This document shows positions 1 through 12,445 of a DNA stretch of 64,000 nt, in pieces. The stretch's first letter is position 1. Each line of letters starts with the position of its first letter. The notes below the pieces were generated by a model. That model was not told where the DNA came from, searched no databases, and was given only the letters and a program-made list of their open reading frames with translations. The translations under genes and the position numbers were made by a program. Origin of the DNA: Sarcomyxa edulis (lineage: Eukaryota; Basidiomycota; Agaricomycetes; Agaricales; Mycenaceae); the NCBI GenBank assembly GCA_009761415.1, contig QUOL01000010.1:992001-1056000 (forward strand). Direction: 5' to 3'.

Positions 1-24
1 CACGACTTAGCTCAGGACACCATC

Positions 25-3000
25 ATGCTCGCAGCGGCCACTTCTTTCTTTGCTCGGACGGCTATTTCTCAGTCATATAACATCGGCACACCACCCACAG
101 GCAGCAGATCATCGACTCCAGGACCTAACGGCTCCTCATCTGCTACTACATCACCCGTTCCTGCCCCATTTACCCCCTCTTTCATTGTCGGATTATGGAG
201 AGTCCAGTCTGCCTCCCACAAGGTCACAAATAAACGTGTTTCGGTATGGAGTTTCGACAAAAGGGGACCCGATATGGATAGGCTTGGTCCACTTGCGAAG
301 GAGAGAACGTTGGAAGTGATGAAGGCGGAGGTATGTGCATGACCCCAAGTCTTCGTGCGTTTGCTCATGTACATCGTGCTTGTGCCAGGGATCTGCACTT
401 GGGAGGCTCCGGCATCCTTCTATACTGGGTGTGTTTATTACCTATCTATCGCGTTGGATATGTAACCCATTCATAGCCGTGTAGAAATGGTTGAACCATT
501 GGAAGAGACGAGGAATGAGCTGATATTCGCCACCGAACCTTTATTATCCTCACTCGATTCCTCTATACCTGGCTCTTCACGGCATTCACCGCTTGTTGAG
601 CTCGATGAAGTAGAAGTACGTGACCAAATGTTCCCTACATATACCTACTCAACGCGCTACGCGACAGATCCAGAAGGGTATTCTTCAAATATGCAAAGGA
701 TTATCATTCCTTCACTCGTCTGCGCAATTGATACATTCGAACATATGTCCCGAAAGTATCGTCATCAACAGTTCTGTCAGTCCCTGAACCTATGCTGGGA
801 AGACGCTCTCCCTGAACTGACTTCACAGGGAGACTGGAAAATAGCAGGGCTTGGATTAACCATACCCTTATTAGGCCCGAACGGATCTCCCACTCGTTGG
901 GAGTTTCCTACATTCGACGGGCGTGTACCACCATACATCCAACGTTCCTTCGATTATATGGGTCTGTCTTCAGCCCTAATTCTCATGCAAGCATATACTT
1001 ACTACTATTCCTATCAAAGCTCCGGAATACGCACTAGATGAAATCCTAGCTACAGCTTCAGACATGTATTCCCTCGGTTGCCTGATCTACGCCGTCCACT
1101 CGAAAGGCAGCCCCCCATTCAAAACGCACGGAAGTCTCGGTGGTCTCCGCGAAAATGCTGGTAAAACTCCTCCCATGGAACAACTCGACCCAGATCTACA
1201 AGGTATTCCCGAATTCCTCTCCTACATACAGTTCATCTGCCTTACATAGATACCCACTTTCTTATAGCTCTACTCAGAATCCTGATAACACGACATCCAT
1301 CTAACCGACCAACGCCCACCACACTCGAATCCCAACGATTTTTCTCCTCGCTTCCCATCTCTACTCTCAACTTCCTGGATAGGTCTAATTTCACGTCCAA
1401 GACAAGAGAAGAAAAGATCTCCTTCATGAAAGGGCTAAGCAACGTCCTGGACAAGTTTTCTCAAGGTCTACGTACCCGGAAGATCCTACCCTCATTACTG
1501 GAAGAAGTAAGTGTCATGTGTGGCTTTGTATCATCGTGGAATTACTTACATGGTTGGATGATACAGATGAAAGACTCCCATCTACTTCCTTATATATTAC
1601 CCAACGTCTTCGCTATCGCCAGCGCCCTAAGCCCAGCTCAGTTTGCTGCCATGGTACTTCCGAGTTTGAAGCCATTGTTTATCGTCAAGGAACCACCACA
1701 GAATATGTTGACGCTTTTGGATAATCTGACGTTACTTCAGACCAAGACGGAGAAGATTGTGTTTCGCGAACGTATGTTTCGGAGTTGCTCCAGGATTTAA
1801 TTGCTTGTTTACGAGCTCTGTTTATACTAGAGGTCCTCCCCCTTGTTTATAACGCGCTGGAATCAGAACATGCGATGGTGAGTCGTCGCTTCTGAAACCC
1901 TGTGATTGTTGTGGTTCTAATGTGTCGAAGGTTCAAGAACGAGCTCTTCAAGCCGTTCCAGATCTATGCGAGACAGTTGATTACGCAGAAGTTCAGGGTG
2001 TCCTGTTCCCTCGGGTCGCGGTATGTATCCACAACCACGCATCAAATGTTCAGCACTGACTCTCGGATCTTAGCTCGTATTCACCAAAACAAGGATACTG
2101 ACAGTCAAGGTCGCCACTCTCACTACATTCTTGGCGATGGTCAAGACACTCGATCAGGTATGTTGCATCCACTCTATATCCTAATTCAATCCAGTTTGCT
2201 AAATATTTTGATGCAGATGAGTCTTACGCAAAAGCTCGTACCTCTGCTGTCTAAAATCCGAACCAAGGAACCTGCTGTGACTGTAAGGCCTATCTCAAAC
2301 CACACTCCTCTGCCATCGTTCTGAAGAGATTTGTAGATGGCCACATTATCAGTCCAAGAAGCCATGGGATTCAAAGTGGATCGTGAAGCAGTAGCCACCC
2401 ATGTCCTTCCTCAATTGTGGGCTATGGCTATGTCTCCTCGTATGTCCTCTCTTCATTCCCCAAACAACACGTAGTTTTTTGATCTGACCTCCATAAAATT
2501 TAGTACTGAATGTCGATCAGTTCCAACGGTTCATGCTCGTCATACGCAAGCTAGGTGAACGGGTGGAAAAGGAGCACAATCAATTCTTGCGAGATTCGCA
2601 ACGCTTTGAGGATAGGTCTGCTGCTACGGTGAATGGAGCATCGGGAACCCAAAGCTTTGCGGGAGCCGTCGATTTCGAGAGTCTGGTAGGAGGAAGAACA
2701 AACGGTGCCGCTTCTGTCAAAGCGGATACGGAGATTGATAATAATAAGGCATGGGACGACGATGTGTGGGGTAGTATCTTCAGTAATGGAAATGTAGGTG
2801 CCTCGTTCTCTCCGACTTGCAATACATGCTCATCATTCTTGGGTTCATAGGCTCCAAGTCCATCGTTGGCTCCGACGCCCGCTTCACCGCCTCCAATGCA
2901 ACCGTTACCTTCTCCGAGACACCCCTCTGGAGACTATTCGTCTCCTCGTCCACCTAGATTGGGTGCTAGGTCCATCGCGCCTCCTCCATCATTCCGCTCG

Positions 3001-3414
3001 AACAGCTTTTCCTCTCCCCAGCCTCAGAAGCAATATCAGCCACAGAGTCATTCATCCCAACTTCAGTCTCAGTCACGTCCTTCGTATAGTTTTGCAAGTC
3101 CTTCTCAACCCTTACAGCCGAACTTGACCGGAGGAGCCTCTTCGCAAAACAACTCGCAACCAGCGAAACCAAATTATAACATTTCTCTACCACCAGCGAA
3201 CACCCAAATGATGCCTATGACACCTACATCTCCAGCTCAACCCAGTTACGCTTCTCATGCGCTCCCACCACCTATGGCGTTCTCGAGTCCTCTAGTGGCC
3301 ACTCCTCCAGCCATGGGGAGCCTGCTTGCGCCATCCAAACCCTCCCAGCCATCGTGGTCGACTACGAGGGCGCCGACAAAGGATGACTGGGGTGATTTCG
3401 ATCCGCTGAGCTGA
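25..3414 (+). CDS. SCYL2: SCY1-like pseudokinase (SCYL2/CVAK104 type)
   Basis: Multi-exon gene for a Scy1-family protein, a group known to act in clathrin-coated vesicle traffic at the Golgi and endosomes. The N-terminal part is a degenerate kinase fold: SVWSFDKRG stands for the beta-2/3 region, and the next exons give LGRLRHPSIL. The catalytic loop has an IHSN-type sequence instead of HRD, and GDWKIAGLG replaces DFG, so it is read as catalytically dead. A helical HEAT-like region follows (around 1420-2560, including LPNVFAIASALSPAQFAAMV and KVDREAVATHVLPQLWAMAM). The C-terminal tail (2850-3414) is rich in Pro and Ser and ends in WGDFDPLS, a typical Scyl2-like acidic/Trp end. The second intron must use the acceptor just before 487 (reading LEMVEPLEE), because the earlier AG leads into a stop. 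The start at 25 lies very close to the window edge, so extra upstream coding sequence cannot be excluded. Confidence 0.88.
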
Positions 3415-3490
3415 TTGGATACCCCCGGAGTTGTATATACCATATATAATATATTTGACATGCCATGGAATATATGTCGGTTCTTTGTTG

Positions 3491-6400
3491 TCATATGGGG
3501 TCCACCTCAACCTGCACCCCTTCAGCGATGCGCACAGGAGCTGCGTTGATGATCGTATCCACAGGCGGGGCCCTTGTGCCCTCGATTGGGATGCTGTCGA
3601 CATCGATAGCCAAGTCAAGAATTCCACGTAAGATCACTATCGCTCCCATCTTGGAACAGACCGCATTTTTTTCCGTACAAGAAGGACTTTGACAACAATT
3701 GGCACAACCTTCTGTGCAATCGCATGCTTCTAGGACGTCGCATGCCTTAGACATTATTGCAGAGACTTTCCAAGTTATCGATAAGCAAACACGTAATGAA
3801 CAGTTGAGATATCACAGCGTACCGTGATCAAACGCGTTGGCAGCGACGCCACCGCTCTTGCCAACGGAGTCGTAGAAGATAAGCCTATAAAAAGGGCATC
3901 AGCAACTTCTGAAAACAATTTGATTACGGCTCAATAAATGAGGACCTTGCGGGTCTCTTTCTTTTCGACTCCGTGACCTTATTTTCCTTTTCTGGAGCCT
4001 TACATTCCGTCCCCAAATCAGCTCCCATCGCGAAACGATTGAGGAACGCGTGTTGTGCTGGGTAGAGAACAATCAGATTTTGGAGCCTGGAGAATGTGAA
4101 ACGATACATCACCAGCATGAATGGCCGCAGATGGAGCTATCCCTTTGTTGCGCATTATCGCTAGAATCGGACCTGGGATGTCTAACCATAAACCGGTGGT
4201 TTCGTGCTCCCAAGGCTGTACATCGATGTCGACTGCATCCAAGATCATTTTGTCCCTGTGCAACGGATCAACAAGTCTCGTATGCGTGGAGGATCGATAT
4301 CCGTACCTGATCTTGAAGAAACCTAGGGCAAACTTAGTACCGCGATACATACCTGACTGCCGTCAAATTACGCACCAAATACTCTTGTCTGTACTTCAAC
4401 CCCTAGCAAAAACGGTCAATATGACTATATACCTCAAACTTTGAAATTTCGTACGGCCATAGAATGCACGATGAGGTGACTTCTTGATTTCTCGGATCCG
4501 CAACGTCTGGGACGCATCCACATCGCTGGCAGAACATAAGCTAGACAGAGACGAAGGAAGAAGAAAAAGCTCACGTGTAGTCCCTGCAAGACGCTCGTTA
4601 GTGCAACACGAAAACCTAGTCAGCATAACTCACCGAGGAGATGTAATCCAGTTGACGTCCGCCCTGATGACCTTTGCGATCTTTGTATCGTGGCTAAGTT
4701 CTTTGACCTATACAAAATATGAGCTAGTGCAGAACATATCTGCTCTTGACATCTTACAATATAGGTCAATCCTTGATGAATGAACTTGGACAGATTCAGA
4801 ACCACGCAATCTGACACCGATGTAAGTACATACCACAGCGCCTTCATAGACTTCGTATTGAGCTCTGGATATTTCGACCTCTTCGAGAATGCTGGGTAAT
4901 CCTCCTTCGCCCGCCTTGGAAATATCGATCAAGGCGTACTTCTCCTCCTGTGTTCCACCTGTGTGTACATTTGTAAATGAGAGACGATAATCTTCAATGG
5001 AATGTACGGACGAATTGATATATATTTCGCCGGGAAAGGCATAAATTTTGGATGTGTATGATACCTGTGAAGACATATGATGAAGAAATGGCGGAGGGAA
5101 CGTGTTGCAATTATAGAGTTGACTTACCATCCTTCTTTGTCTTTTGAGAGCCTGGTGTTTAACAACTCTCGCATCATAGGGCCAAAGTATTGGTCGTCCT
5201 CTAAAGACAACGGCATTTCCAAAGCAGCACACTGGAGATGAGCCTCAAGAATGACCTTGTTTTCGAGGTCCACAACAAGTTCATCAACAGATTTGTCAAA
5301 GAGTTCGTCCGGATTCTGAACATAGTGTTGATCAACCGGCAAACCCTCTGCAACAAAGACTGCCAATGAATCGCGTGCTCTACGACCAGCTCTTCCAGCT
5401 TGCTGCCGCTAAAATGGATCGAATTGGATTAGTAATAGGTATAGAACAGCGACAAAACCGACATACAAAACTCGCAAGGCCGATAGGAAATCCAAGCATA
5501 ATGACAGCATCAAGGACACCGATGTCTACACCCAGCTCAAGAGCGTTCGTAGCGATGATACCAAGCAGATTACCGGAGAACGCTTCGTGCTCGATACGTC
5601 GCCGGTCCTAAGAGAACATATAAACGGTCAATTCTTGTCCAGCCCAAGCACACACACACACCTCTTGTGAGTAACCTTCAAGCGACAGGGATTGAGTGGC
5701 TCATCAAAGCAAGTAGATGTTTTAGGACGCACTGACCTCCTCGATAGGACATTGTGCGTTCTAATATGTCGAGTCGGCCATCTTGTGCCAAGTCATTCCG
5801 TAGTGTTTTCATGGCCTACAATCCAGGAGTTCAAGGAGACGGAGTCATAGGTGTGGGCTATCACACACCAATTCACATGCTTTGCGATACTGAAGATTGA
5901 TGCATGCTCGTGAGTTGAAGGATAATGATCAAGATATAACGGCCGACCTTGCAAAACAGAATGACACGAATACCGCGTTTCATCAAGAACCTCATCAGTC
6001 CAGTCGCTTCGGACATTGAACTATGTTTGCCAAGACTTGGCACTCTGGAGTCAATATACGGTGGATCCCATACAACATAGTCTTTGCGTCCACTCGGGGC
6101 GCCGTCCTCGGTCACCTCTACGATATTCTGTAGGGGCGTCAATGACATTGTCCAGTTATCAAGAATCAGACGGCGGAAATTGATAACAGGGACATACGTC
6201 GACGCCGAACATGTTCTTCATGTGCTGTCTTGGATTCGAGATGGTTGCACTGCAGGATACAAACTGAGAGTGCCTATCTGCATGTATCGAACGATTAGCT
6301 TTCACGGGAATGCGAGTATACTTAAGACGTACTGCCGACTGCTGCACAAACTCTGCGTAGTCGCCTCATGATCTGCGCTACATGGCTAGTACGATGAATC

Positions 6401-8654
6401 AATAAAACTTGTCAAGTATAAAGGGAGCAGAAAATCATTTCATACCTTCCAAATGAGCCCGAGTAATAATGCAGTTCGTCAACAGCAACGAGCTTGAGAT
6501 TCTTTAAGAACCTATTCGAAGAACAAAATGAGCAGGTAATCAATGTGTAGATAAGATGAAAGAAGCCAACCTCCTCCAAAGCTCCTCGTGGGGTAAAATA
6601 GAAGCGTGTATCATATCCTGAAGCGGACAGGAATGAGCGGAGGAAACGAGAATCAGGTCTAGCAGGATACACTCACAAAATTGGTGAAGATAACCGAGGC
6701 AGTTTCGCGAATTCCTGAATGCCGTTAATAACGTACTTGTGAATGGGACGAGAATGTGAGCTACCATGACGCTGATCAGCAGGTGTGTCCCCATCGTACG
6801 TTGCAACCTATGTCCAGCGAGACGTTGAAGGTGGAGTCTACGTAGAGTACAGACCGAGTCTTACCCTAATATGTTCAAGGCCTGGACAAGAGAACAGCAA
6901 TTGTTCCAATGCTGCTCTTTGGTCCTGAGCTAGAGCCTTATTGAGGATGAGGATGAGCTCAGGAATCCTCATGAAACAGGAGGAACTTCCACCTTCGTTG
7001 GGTAGATAAATATAGCTGTCGAGTCTCTGTCCTGTTCCAAGAACCTCAGCATAGGAACCTGTTGTTCGTGTGCAGGTTGATACATCGGTGGAAAGGGAAG
7101 AGAAGAGAGGTACAACACACTTGATAAATGACGCTCTTGCCAGAAGCCGTACTAGTAGAGACTATGACGTTCTTTCCTTCATCGAGGGCCGTGATGGCTG
7201 CGACTTGGTGCGAATAGAGAGATGCTATCTTGCGCGAGTCTTTCAAAGCTTGCGTGATCGAGTCCGAAAGAGGTGGATCTAACTCAGCTATAAAAGAGAA
7301 CGCGTCAACGAAGAGATGTACGTATATTCGGAAAGGCAAGGGAAACCGACCAAGTTGTCCCGGCTTTTCTTCCACGGTTCGTCTATGTGCGATCTGGCAC
7401 TTGTACCACAATTGCTCTTCAATCTCAGTCAGTACCGCATCCACTGATGGCCGGTCTTTTGAGTCGGGAATGATTGTGTCTCCCTTTTCTTTGACTTCGG
7501 AAAACGCTTTGGAAGATGTTTTAGCGGACGGATTAACGGGTAAATGATCGTGTCCAGCCGATTGGAGGAGAAGGACAGGATCTTCCGATGCGGGCGTTGC
7601 TCGTATGAGTCTAAGTACGAAGTCCGTCAGGCCAGATCGGTCAAGGAAAGAGGCAATAGAAAATCACGAACTCGTTGATCGCCTCGGAGAACCGTTCATT
7701 TCGTTTCTCGACGAGCTTTTTGAGAGCTGCGGGGGTCAAGGATGGAGGCGTAGTAAATGAGAACCTGGGTTCGTGAGATTAACCTGTTGATCAGGCCAAT
7801 AATTATGAATAGAGCCCACCCAGGATTGGCATTCTTCTTGCCCTTGGAGTTCTCCGCAAATTCAAGGACGAGGACCTCATCTTCATCCTCAGTACCAATA
7901 CCTTTGAGTCCGGAGGAAACACCGGAAGCAAACGCCGAGAAGTCGGGAGACCTGTCTCGTCGCTTTTTGCTGACCGAATCATGGACTGTCGATGAGTCTC
8001 CGTGAATGCGAAGTTGATTCTGAGGGATATAGGCGAATTTGACCAAGTCGGGGAGAAGTGCTCTGCCGATGTATGTCAGCACCAAGGAAGTATTTGATTG
8101 AGAGCTGATACCCACTTCAGTTCTGCAACTTTGGACATCTCAAGGGGTCTGTACGTGGAGTGAGCATCTGATGTACAACTCAAAGGTAGCACATACTGTT
8201 TTAGAAGAGCCTCGACAGAGGTGCGTACCACAGGGAATGTAGTAGCGAGGTGTTTACGTGACGAAACAAATGCAAGGACAGTGTTTAGAGCCTATTGTCA
8301 AGATGTTGTATAGGTCATTAGCGTAGATAGGAGGGTGCTAACTCAGATACCTTGAACACCTAAGAAAAGGGACTTGTTAGTCGCTGAACGTCGAGGTGAG
8401 GACGGGAATCACTTTGAATAGCTATACAAGCCGTTTTCAGTGCTAAAAAGATGTTAGAGAGCATAGACTACGCGTACAGAGTTGAAGTATTCTGGCCAGA
8501 CTTCTTGTGAGGCGTCCTTCTGCTCAGGCTTTCCTTTCCATTTACCAGCGCGGGGTCTCTTGAATGGGCCAGCAGAGTCAGTTTCGTTTGTTTTGCGTTT
8601 ATTTGCGTGTTTTTCGTCAGAAGACGTTCCTGCTCCAGACGCGGGGCTGTCCAT
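3491..8654 (-). CDS. HRQ1: RecQ4-like ATP-dependent DNA helicase Hrq1
   Basis: Long, intron-rich gene for a superfamily 2 helicase of the Hrq1 family, nuclear 3'-5' helicases linked to interstrand crosslink repair and telomere maintenance. The N-terminus (8654-8480) is Lys/Arg rich and likely carries a nuclear signal. Visible motifs in order: a QxxA-like element, SLYSHQVAAITAL, Walker A with STASGKS (around 7160), the DExH box VAVDELHYY (around 6470), SCSATISNP (around 6230), ATNALELGVDIG (around 5560), and motif VI QAGRAGRRARDS (around 5385). The C-terminal DUF1998-like part ends in the family's four-cysteine signature, CDCTEGCANCC, near 3710. The order and the Cys motif separate it from other RecQ proteins. 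It is divergent from the small gene at 8885 across about 230 bp and convergent with the SCYL2 gene, 76 bp apart. Confidence 0.93.
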
Positions 8655-8884
8655 GGTGGTTCGTTACAAGTTCGTTAATGATGAACGCGACCAAAGAGCT
8701 CGTGACAGCTCGTGACACAAACTGGTTGTCACGGTCACGATGTTGCGGCCTATTTTTATCAGAGACCTCTGGACTCGGAATCTCCTCCTCTGTGCAGCCG
8801 GTGCTGCATCGTAGGTTTGTGCAAACTTTCCATCCTCCATATGCACAACTTGACCTTCTTTTCATTGCTCATAGTACCGACATA
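8655..8884. promoter_or_regulatory. Shared divergent promoter, HRQ1 / small basic protein
   Basis: The two start codons face away from each other across 230 bp, so the upstream elements of both genes must lie here. The segment includes a short direct repeat of gctcgtgac at about 8698-8714. I see no convincing TATA box. The reading frame that crosses it on the plus strand has no features of a protein. Confidence 0.5.
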
Positions 8885-9157
8885 ATGAGACCCACCACGC
8901 CCTGTCTCGTCCGTCTAATTCGCCGCGCAGACATACCAATTCAACCCACCGTCAAAGCCCACGTTCTCCCAGTACTCACTCCATATCAAAGAGAGAAGAG
9001 AAAAACACTATACGATGTCCTCGTCGAGAAGAAGGAAGCCGCAGGGAATGCGTGGCCCACGAATCTACGTATAGAACCTGTCGTTTCGAGGGCGGTGCTT
9101 GCGAAGGTTCCTGCCAATCTGAGAACAAATTTCAAAGATTTGCTCAAGGAGAAATGA
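8885..9157 (+). CDS. Small basic protein, possibly mitochondrial
   Basis: Intronless 90-codon gene. The Met at 8885 was chosen because the upstream part of the open frame reads through the promoter and shows no protein-like pattern. The N-terminus MRPTTPCLVRLIRRA is Arg rich without acidic residues, as in a mitochondrial presequence. The rest (LTPYQREKRKTLYDVLVEKK, then KVPANLRTNFKDLLKEK) looks like a short basic helical protein such as a mitoribosomal or respiratory assembly subunit. I cannot name the family. It ends 149 bp from the end of the hydrolase gene on the other strand. Confidence 0.6.
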   Translation: MRPTTPCLVRLIRRADIPIQPTVKAHVLPVLTPYQREKRKTLYDVLVEKKEAAGNAWPTNLRIEPVVSRAVLAKVPANLRTNFKDLLKEK

Positions 9158-9306
9158 TACACAGTCTGCTTATTGGTGCGTCTCGTCTCATCTTCTCTCA
9201 ACCATTGCACCTTTTGAACTCATACCAGGTTCATATATCGTATGCGCCGAAAAACTGTACATTTATTCCGTCCATCTAATATCTAAACATCGTTACTATC
9301 ATGATC

Positions 9307-10640
9307 TTACATTTCATTCATCGACTTCTCTCTCCCTTCCTTGAACACTCTCTCCAACAAACTGTTGAACCATTCTGCTCTTTGTGTGTGGATCCCATGT
9401 CCAGTGCCTTTCCACTCCACCAACTCTGCTTCAGGCATACAAGCTTTCATATACCGACTATTCCTCGGATCCACAAGGTGGTCCTGATCGCCCGTGACGA
9501 TGAGCACCTTGGGGATCGATGCTGATATGGTGCGTAGCCGCTCTTTCTTGACTCGGTGCGTCATACCTGCCGACATCTGAGAGATGGCACCTGCTACCGT
9601 CTGCGGGGGTGTTATAGCCATCCTTCTTTGATATGCCTCCATGAAAAATCCTGTCAGTGGTTGTTAACACTTTTCTAGGAAAACAGGTCACGCGCCTCTG
9701 CTTGTATCTCCCGGTTCGTTCGGCCTGCTGGATCACCTTCTGCTTTCTCTTCCAGCCACGGAGACGAATACATCATATCCAGGATTATAGGGATTTTGAC
9801 TTCTTTGTCGGAGATGGTCATGAGTCTGATGAGCTCGTTAGGTGCGAGTAGAATGTGGGTACGTATGATTCTTACCTTACAAGTGAGGACGCTCCTCTGA
9901 ACTATCAGAATTGTCAGTGGTCCAATGAACCAAACAGTGTCACAAAGCGTACCGGCGGAAGGTTTGTCCAAGGTCTACCACCTGGTGTCGTGACCCCCAG
10001 GGTGAGAGACGCAATACGCTCTGGTATGCGGGTGGCGAGTTCTAGTCAATGTCAGTTACACGACCCCACAATCCTGACGAAGGCTTTCCTCACCCTGAGC
10101 TATCATTCCACCCAGCGAGATCCCTACCACATGCAACTGACGTTTCCCAATCCATCCCATATAATCCAAAAGCACTACTACATCTTTCGCCATCCCGCTC
10201 GTCCTTCCGGTGAATGCAAGAATGAGAAACATGCACCATATCACAGGCAGAGCCATGATACGTACGTGTATGGCCCTCTCGGGACTCCACTATGGCCTAC
10301 TCCTCTGTTATCGAAGACGAGGAGACTATATTGCGACCGTGAAGCGAAATACCTGACTTGGTTAAACCAGGAGAACGAAGTACTGTTTAGTCTGTGTGCG
10401 GACGTGATTGAGCTTCTGGAGGTTTTGAACTGACTACACGTCTAGTGCTCACCCCATGATAAAAAGTACCTTCTCCGGACCTGTACCATGCTGTTCGAAG
10501 TAAAGAGAATGGCTCTCGAAGGGATCGTCTCCTTGTTTTCTGATTTGGGTGACTGGACATTTACCCTTTCGAAAACAACTCTGTGGGTCGAAGATCGTCG
10601 CAAGGTCTTTGACTCTGTTCATGTTCATGTCGTTATTCAA
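9307..10640 (-). CDS. Alpha/beta hydrolase-fold protein
   Basis: Four or more exons encode a cytosolic-type alpha/beta hydrolase. The first exon starts with Met at 10640 and contains HSLYFEQHGTGPEKVLFIMG, the oxyanion-side strand. A second exon gives LLVFDNRGVGHSGVPRGPYT, the usual DxRGxGxS turn. The nucleophile elbow is HVVGISLGGMIAQ (GxSxG) near 10100. The last exon carries the acid (VTGDQDHLVDP) and the catalytic His (KGTGHGIHTQ). All triad residues are present, so it is probably an active esterase, lipase, or epoxide-hydrolase-like enzyme; the substrate cannot be told from sequence. No signal peptide is evident. Confidence 0.88.
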
Positions 10641-11392
10641 GAGAGCAGTCTGATACGATTTTTATTTTTTGTGTTATATATCATATGAGCCCGAAAAATC
10701 TTTGGGGATGTGATTTGGTTCCGGAGTCTCGACGCGTACCGTGACGGCCTTATGCATGGCCGTGGTACATTTATCTTCTCTTGGCACCATCACCATCGAT
10801 CCGAATTACCTTGCTTGCCAAGGTTTCTCTCCGGGATCATAATTGGGACACTTTTCGACCAACCGGCAATCGCCGTTAAGTTCTCCCACGATCCAACTTC
10901 CAAAATCGTTCACCCACAGGCTGCTCAACGCGTTCCATCCACCAAGGACTACTTGATCTGAATATCTACGGCGTTCAAGGTCTTTGGTTTCAAATGTCAT
11001 CCCACTCTACGTCAATACAGTTTTATACTTGAATACATGTCTATCAAACTAGCCTCGTCAACTCACTCCGAAACACCGAAGGGTCGAACGAGAATTTATA
11101 TAGAGTACTTTCGAAGAGCCTCTAATGACAAACTGCTAGGGCGCTCATTGATCATCGAGGTGTACAAATACATATGATGTCGAATTTATGGTCTCCATCG
11201 ACTCGGACGCCGCCCAGAAGAAATCCACTGCTCAAGATCTCGCAAGCAATCCCAACAACACACGCTTAGGCCACCGTCTTATCTTCTCGAGAGAGGAACG
11301 TAGGTAAGCCATGGTACGCATATTTTGGTGCCCTTGACCGTTGACTCGCTGTTGAGGCCGTTCATTCCTCTACGAATGCCGAGGGTATACCC

Positions 11393-11790
11393 AGCAATGT
11401 GTGTCGAGATGCCCCTTCCCCGAGGCAGAATATAGCATTGTCAACACTGCCTTGGGCAACGCGATTTCGAAAGTTCGAAGCGACGACGAGTACGGAATAT
11501 ATTGTCCGAAGCTATCAACTCACTAAAACTTATATGCCAGACCTCACACCGCAAAACGATATACTACACTATGATTATCATATTTGTGGTCGTCTCAGAA
11601 CCACATTAAGTACGGTGCGTCGTCTCTACATATTCCAGTTGTGCTCTCCGTGATCAACTTCATGCAGTCCCCCCCAACTTGCCATAGAATGCTCTCGAGT
11701 AAGCCGGCATCGCACTTCGTCGAACCTCGAAAACTGTGGAAGTCTCTCAAACGACTACATATGTTTCTTGCCAATTTGACACTAGTGGGA
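11393..11790. repeat. Diverged duplicated segment, copy 1
   Basis: Aligns by eye with copy 2 through a chain of shared anchors in the same order: agcaatg (11393), cgacgacgagtac, ggtcgtctcagaa (11588), ttgccatagaatgctctc (about 11680), and aaactgtggaagtctct (11732). The offset to copy 2 grows from about 583 to 663 bp, so indels have accumulated. In one frame the two copies give related peptides (FPEAEYSIV here, FTQARYCIV in copy 2), suggesting a decayed coding sequence. Stops and frameshifts interrupt it. Confidence 0.7.
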
Positions 11791-11975
11791 GAGTCTAGGG
11801 GTATCTCGGTAACTACCCTTCCTGCACTCACCTGCAATACCCGGACTCAATATCAACGAAAAGCGAGAGAAACGCGTCAAATTCGTGTTCTACAAATCCG
11901 TCAGTATGAGTCATCTTTCATTAAGCATGTTCTCTGCTCTCTCTCTGACATCTCTCGGTTCACCAACATTCAGCT

Positions 11976-12445
11976 AGCAATGCGGACCGAGCTATCGATG
12001 CCCCCTTCACCCAGGCAAGATATTGCATCGTCATGATCAGCACGGCCTTCGGCAGCTCGACGAGGCGATCTCAGGAGGTCAAATCGACGACGAGTACTGT
12101 GTATTCTGTCCCGAGGCCATCAACTTACTAACTTTGTATGCAGGCCTCACATCGAAAACCCACCTGCGACGTCTGGACAACAACACTCGTGGTCATCATA
12201 TTGGTGGTCGTCTCAGAAAACTCTACATACGGTGTGCAGCTGTCTCTACATATATGCCCACATTCAAGTTATCAATCGGATTGGTTTCGCCGATGTCGAT
12301 GAACTTCATATTTATGCATTTCCGTCCTCATTTGCCATGGAACGCTCTCAAGTTCAAATCAGCTGAACCGCACTGTCCTTCGTCAGACTCCCAAAAACTG
12401 TGGAAGTCTCTTGCCGGCCGACTACATGTTATTTCCTACCAGTTT
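11976..12445. repeat. Diverged duplicated segment, copy 2
   Basis: Second copy of the segment at 11393-11790. It shares agcaatg (11976), cgacgacgagtac, ggtcgtctcagaa (12206), ttgccatggaacgctctca and aaactgtggaagtctct (12395). The best peptide (DRAIDAPFTQARYCIVMIST) is soon interrupted. The family of origin is not recognised. Confidence 0.7.
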
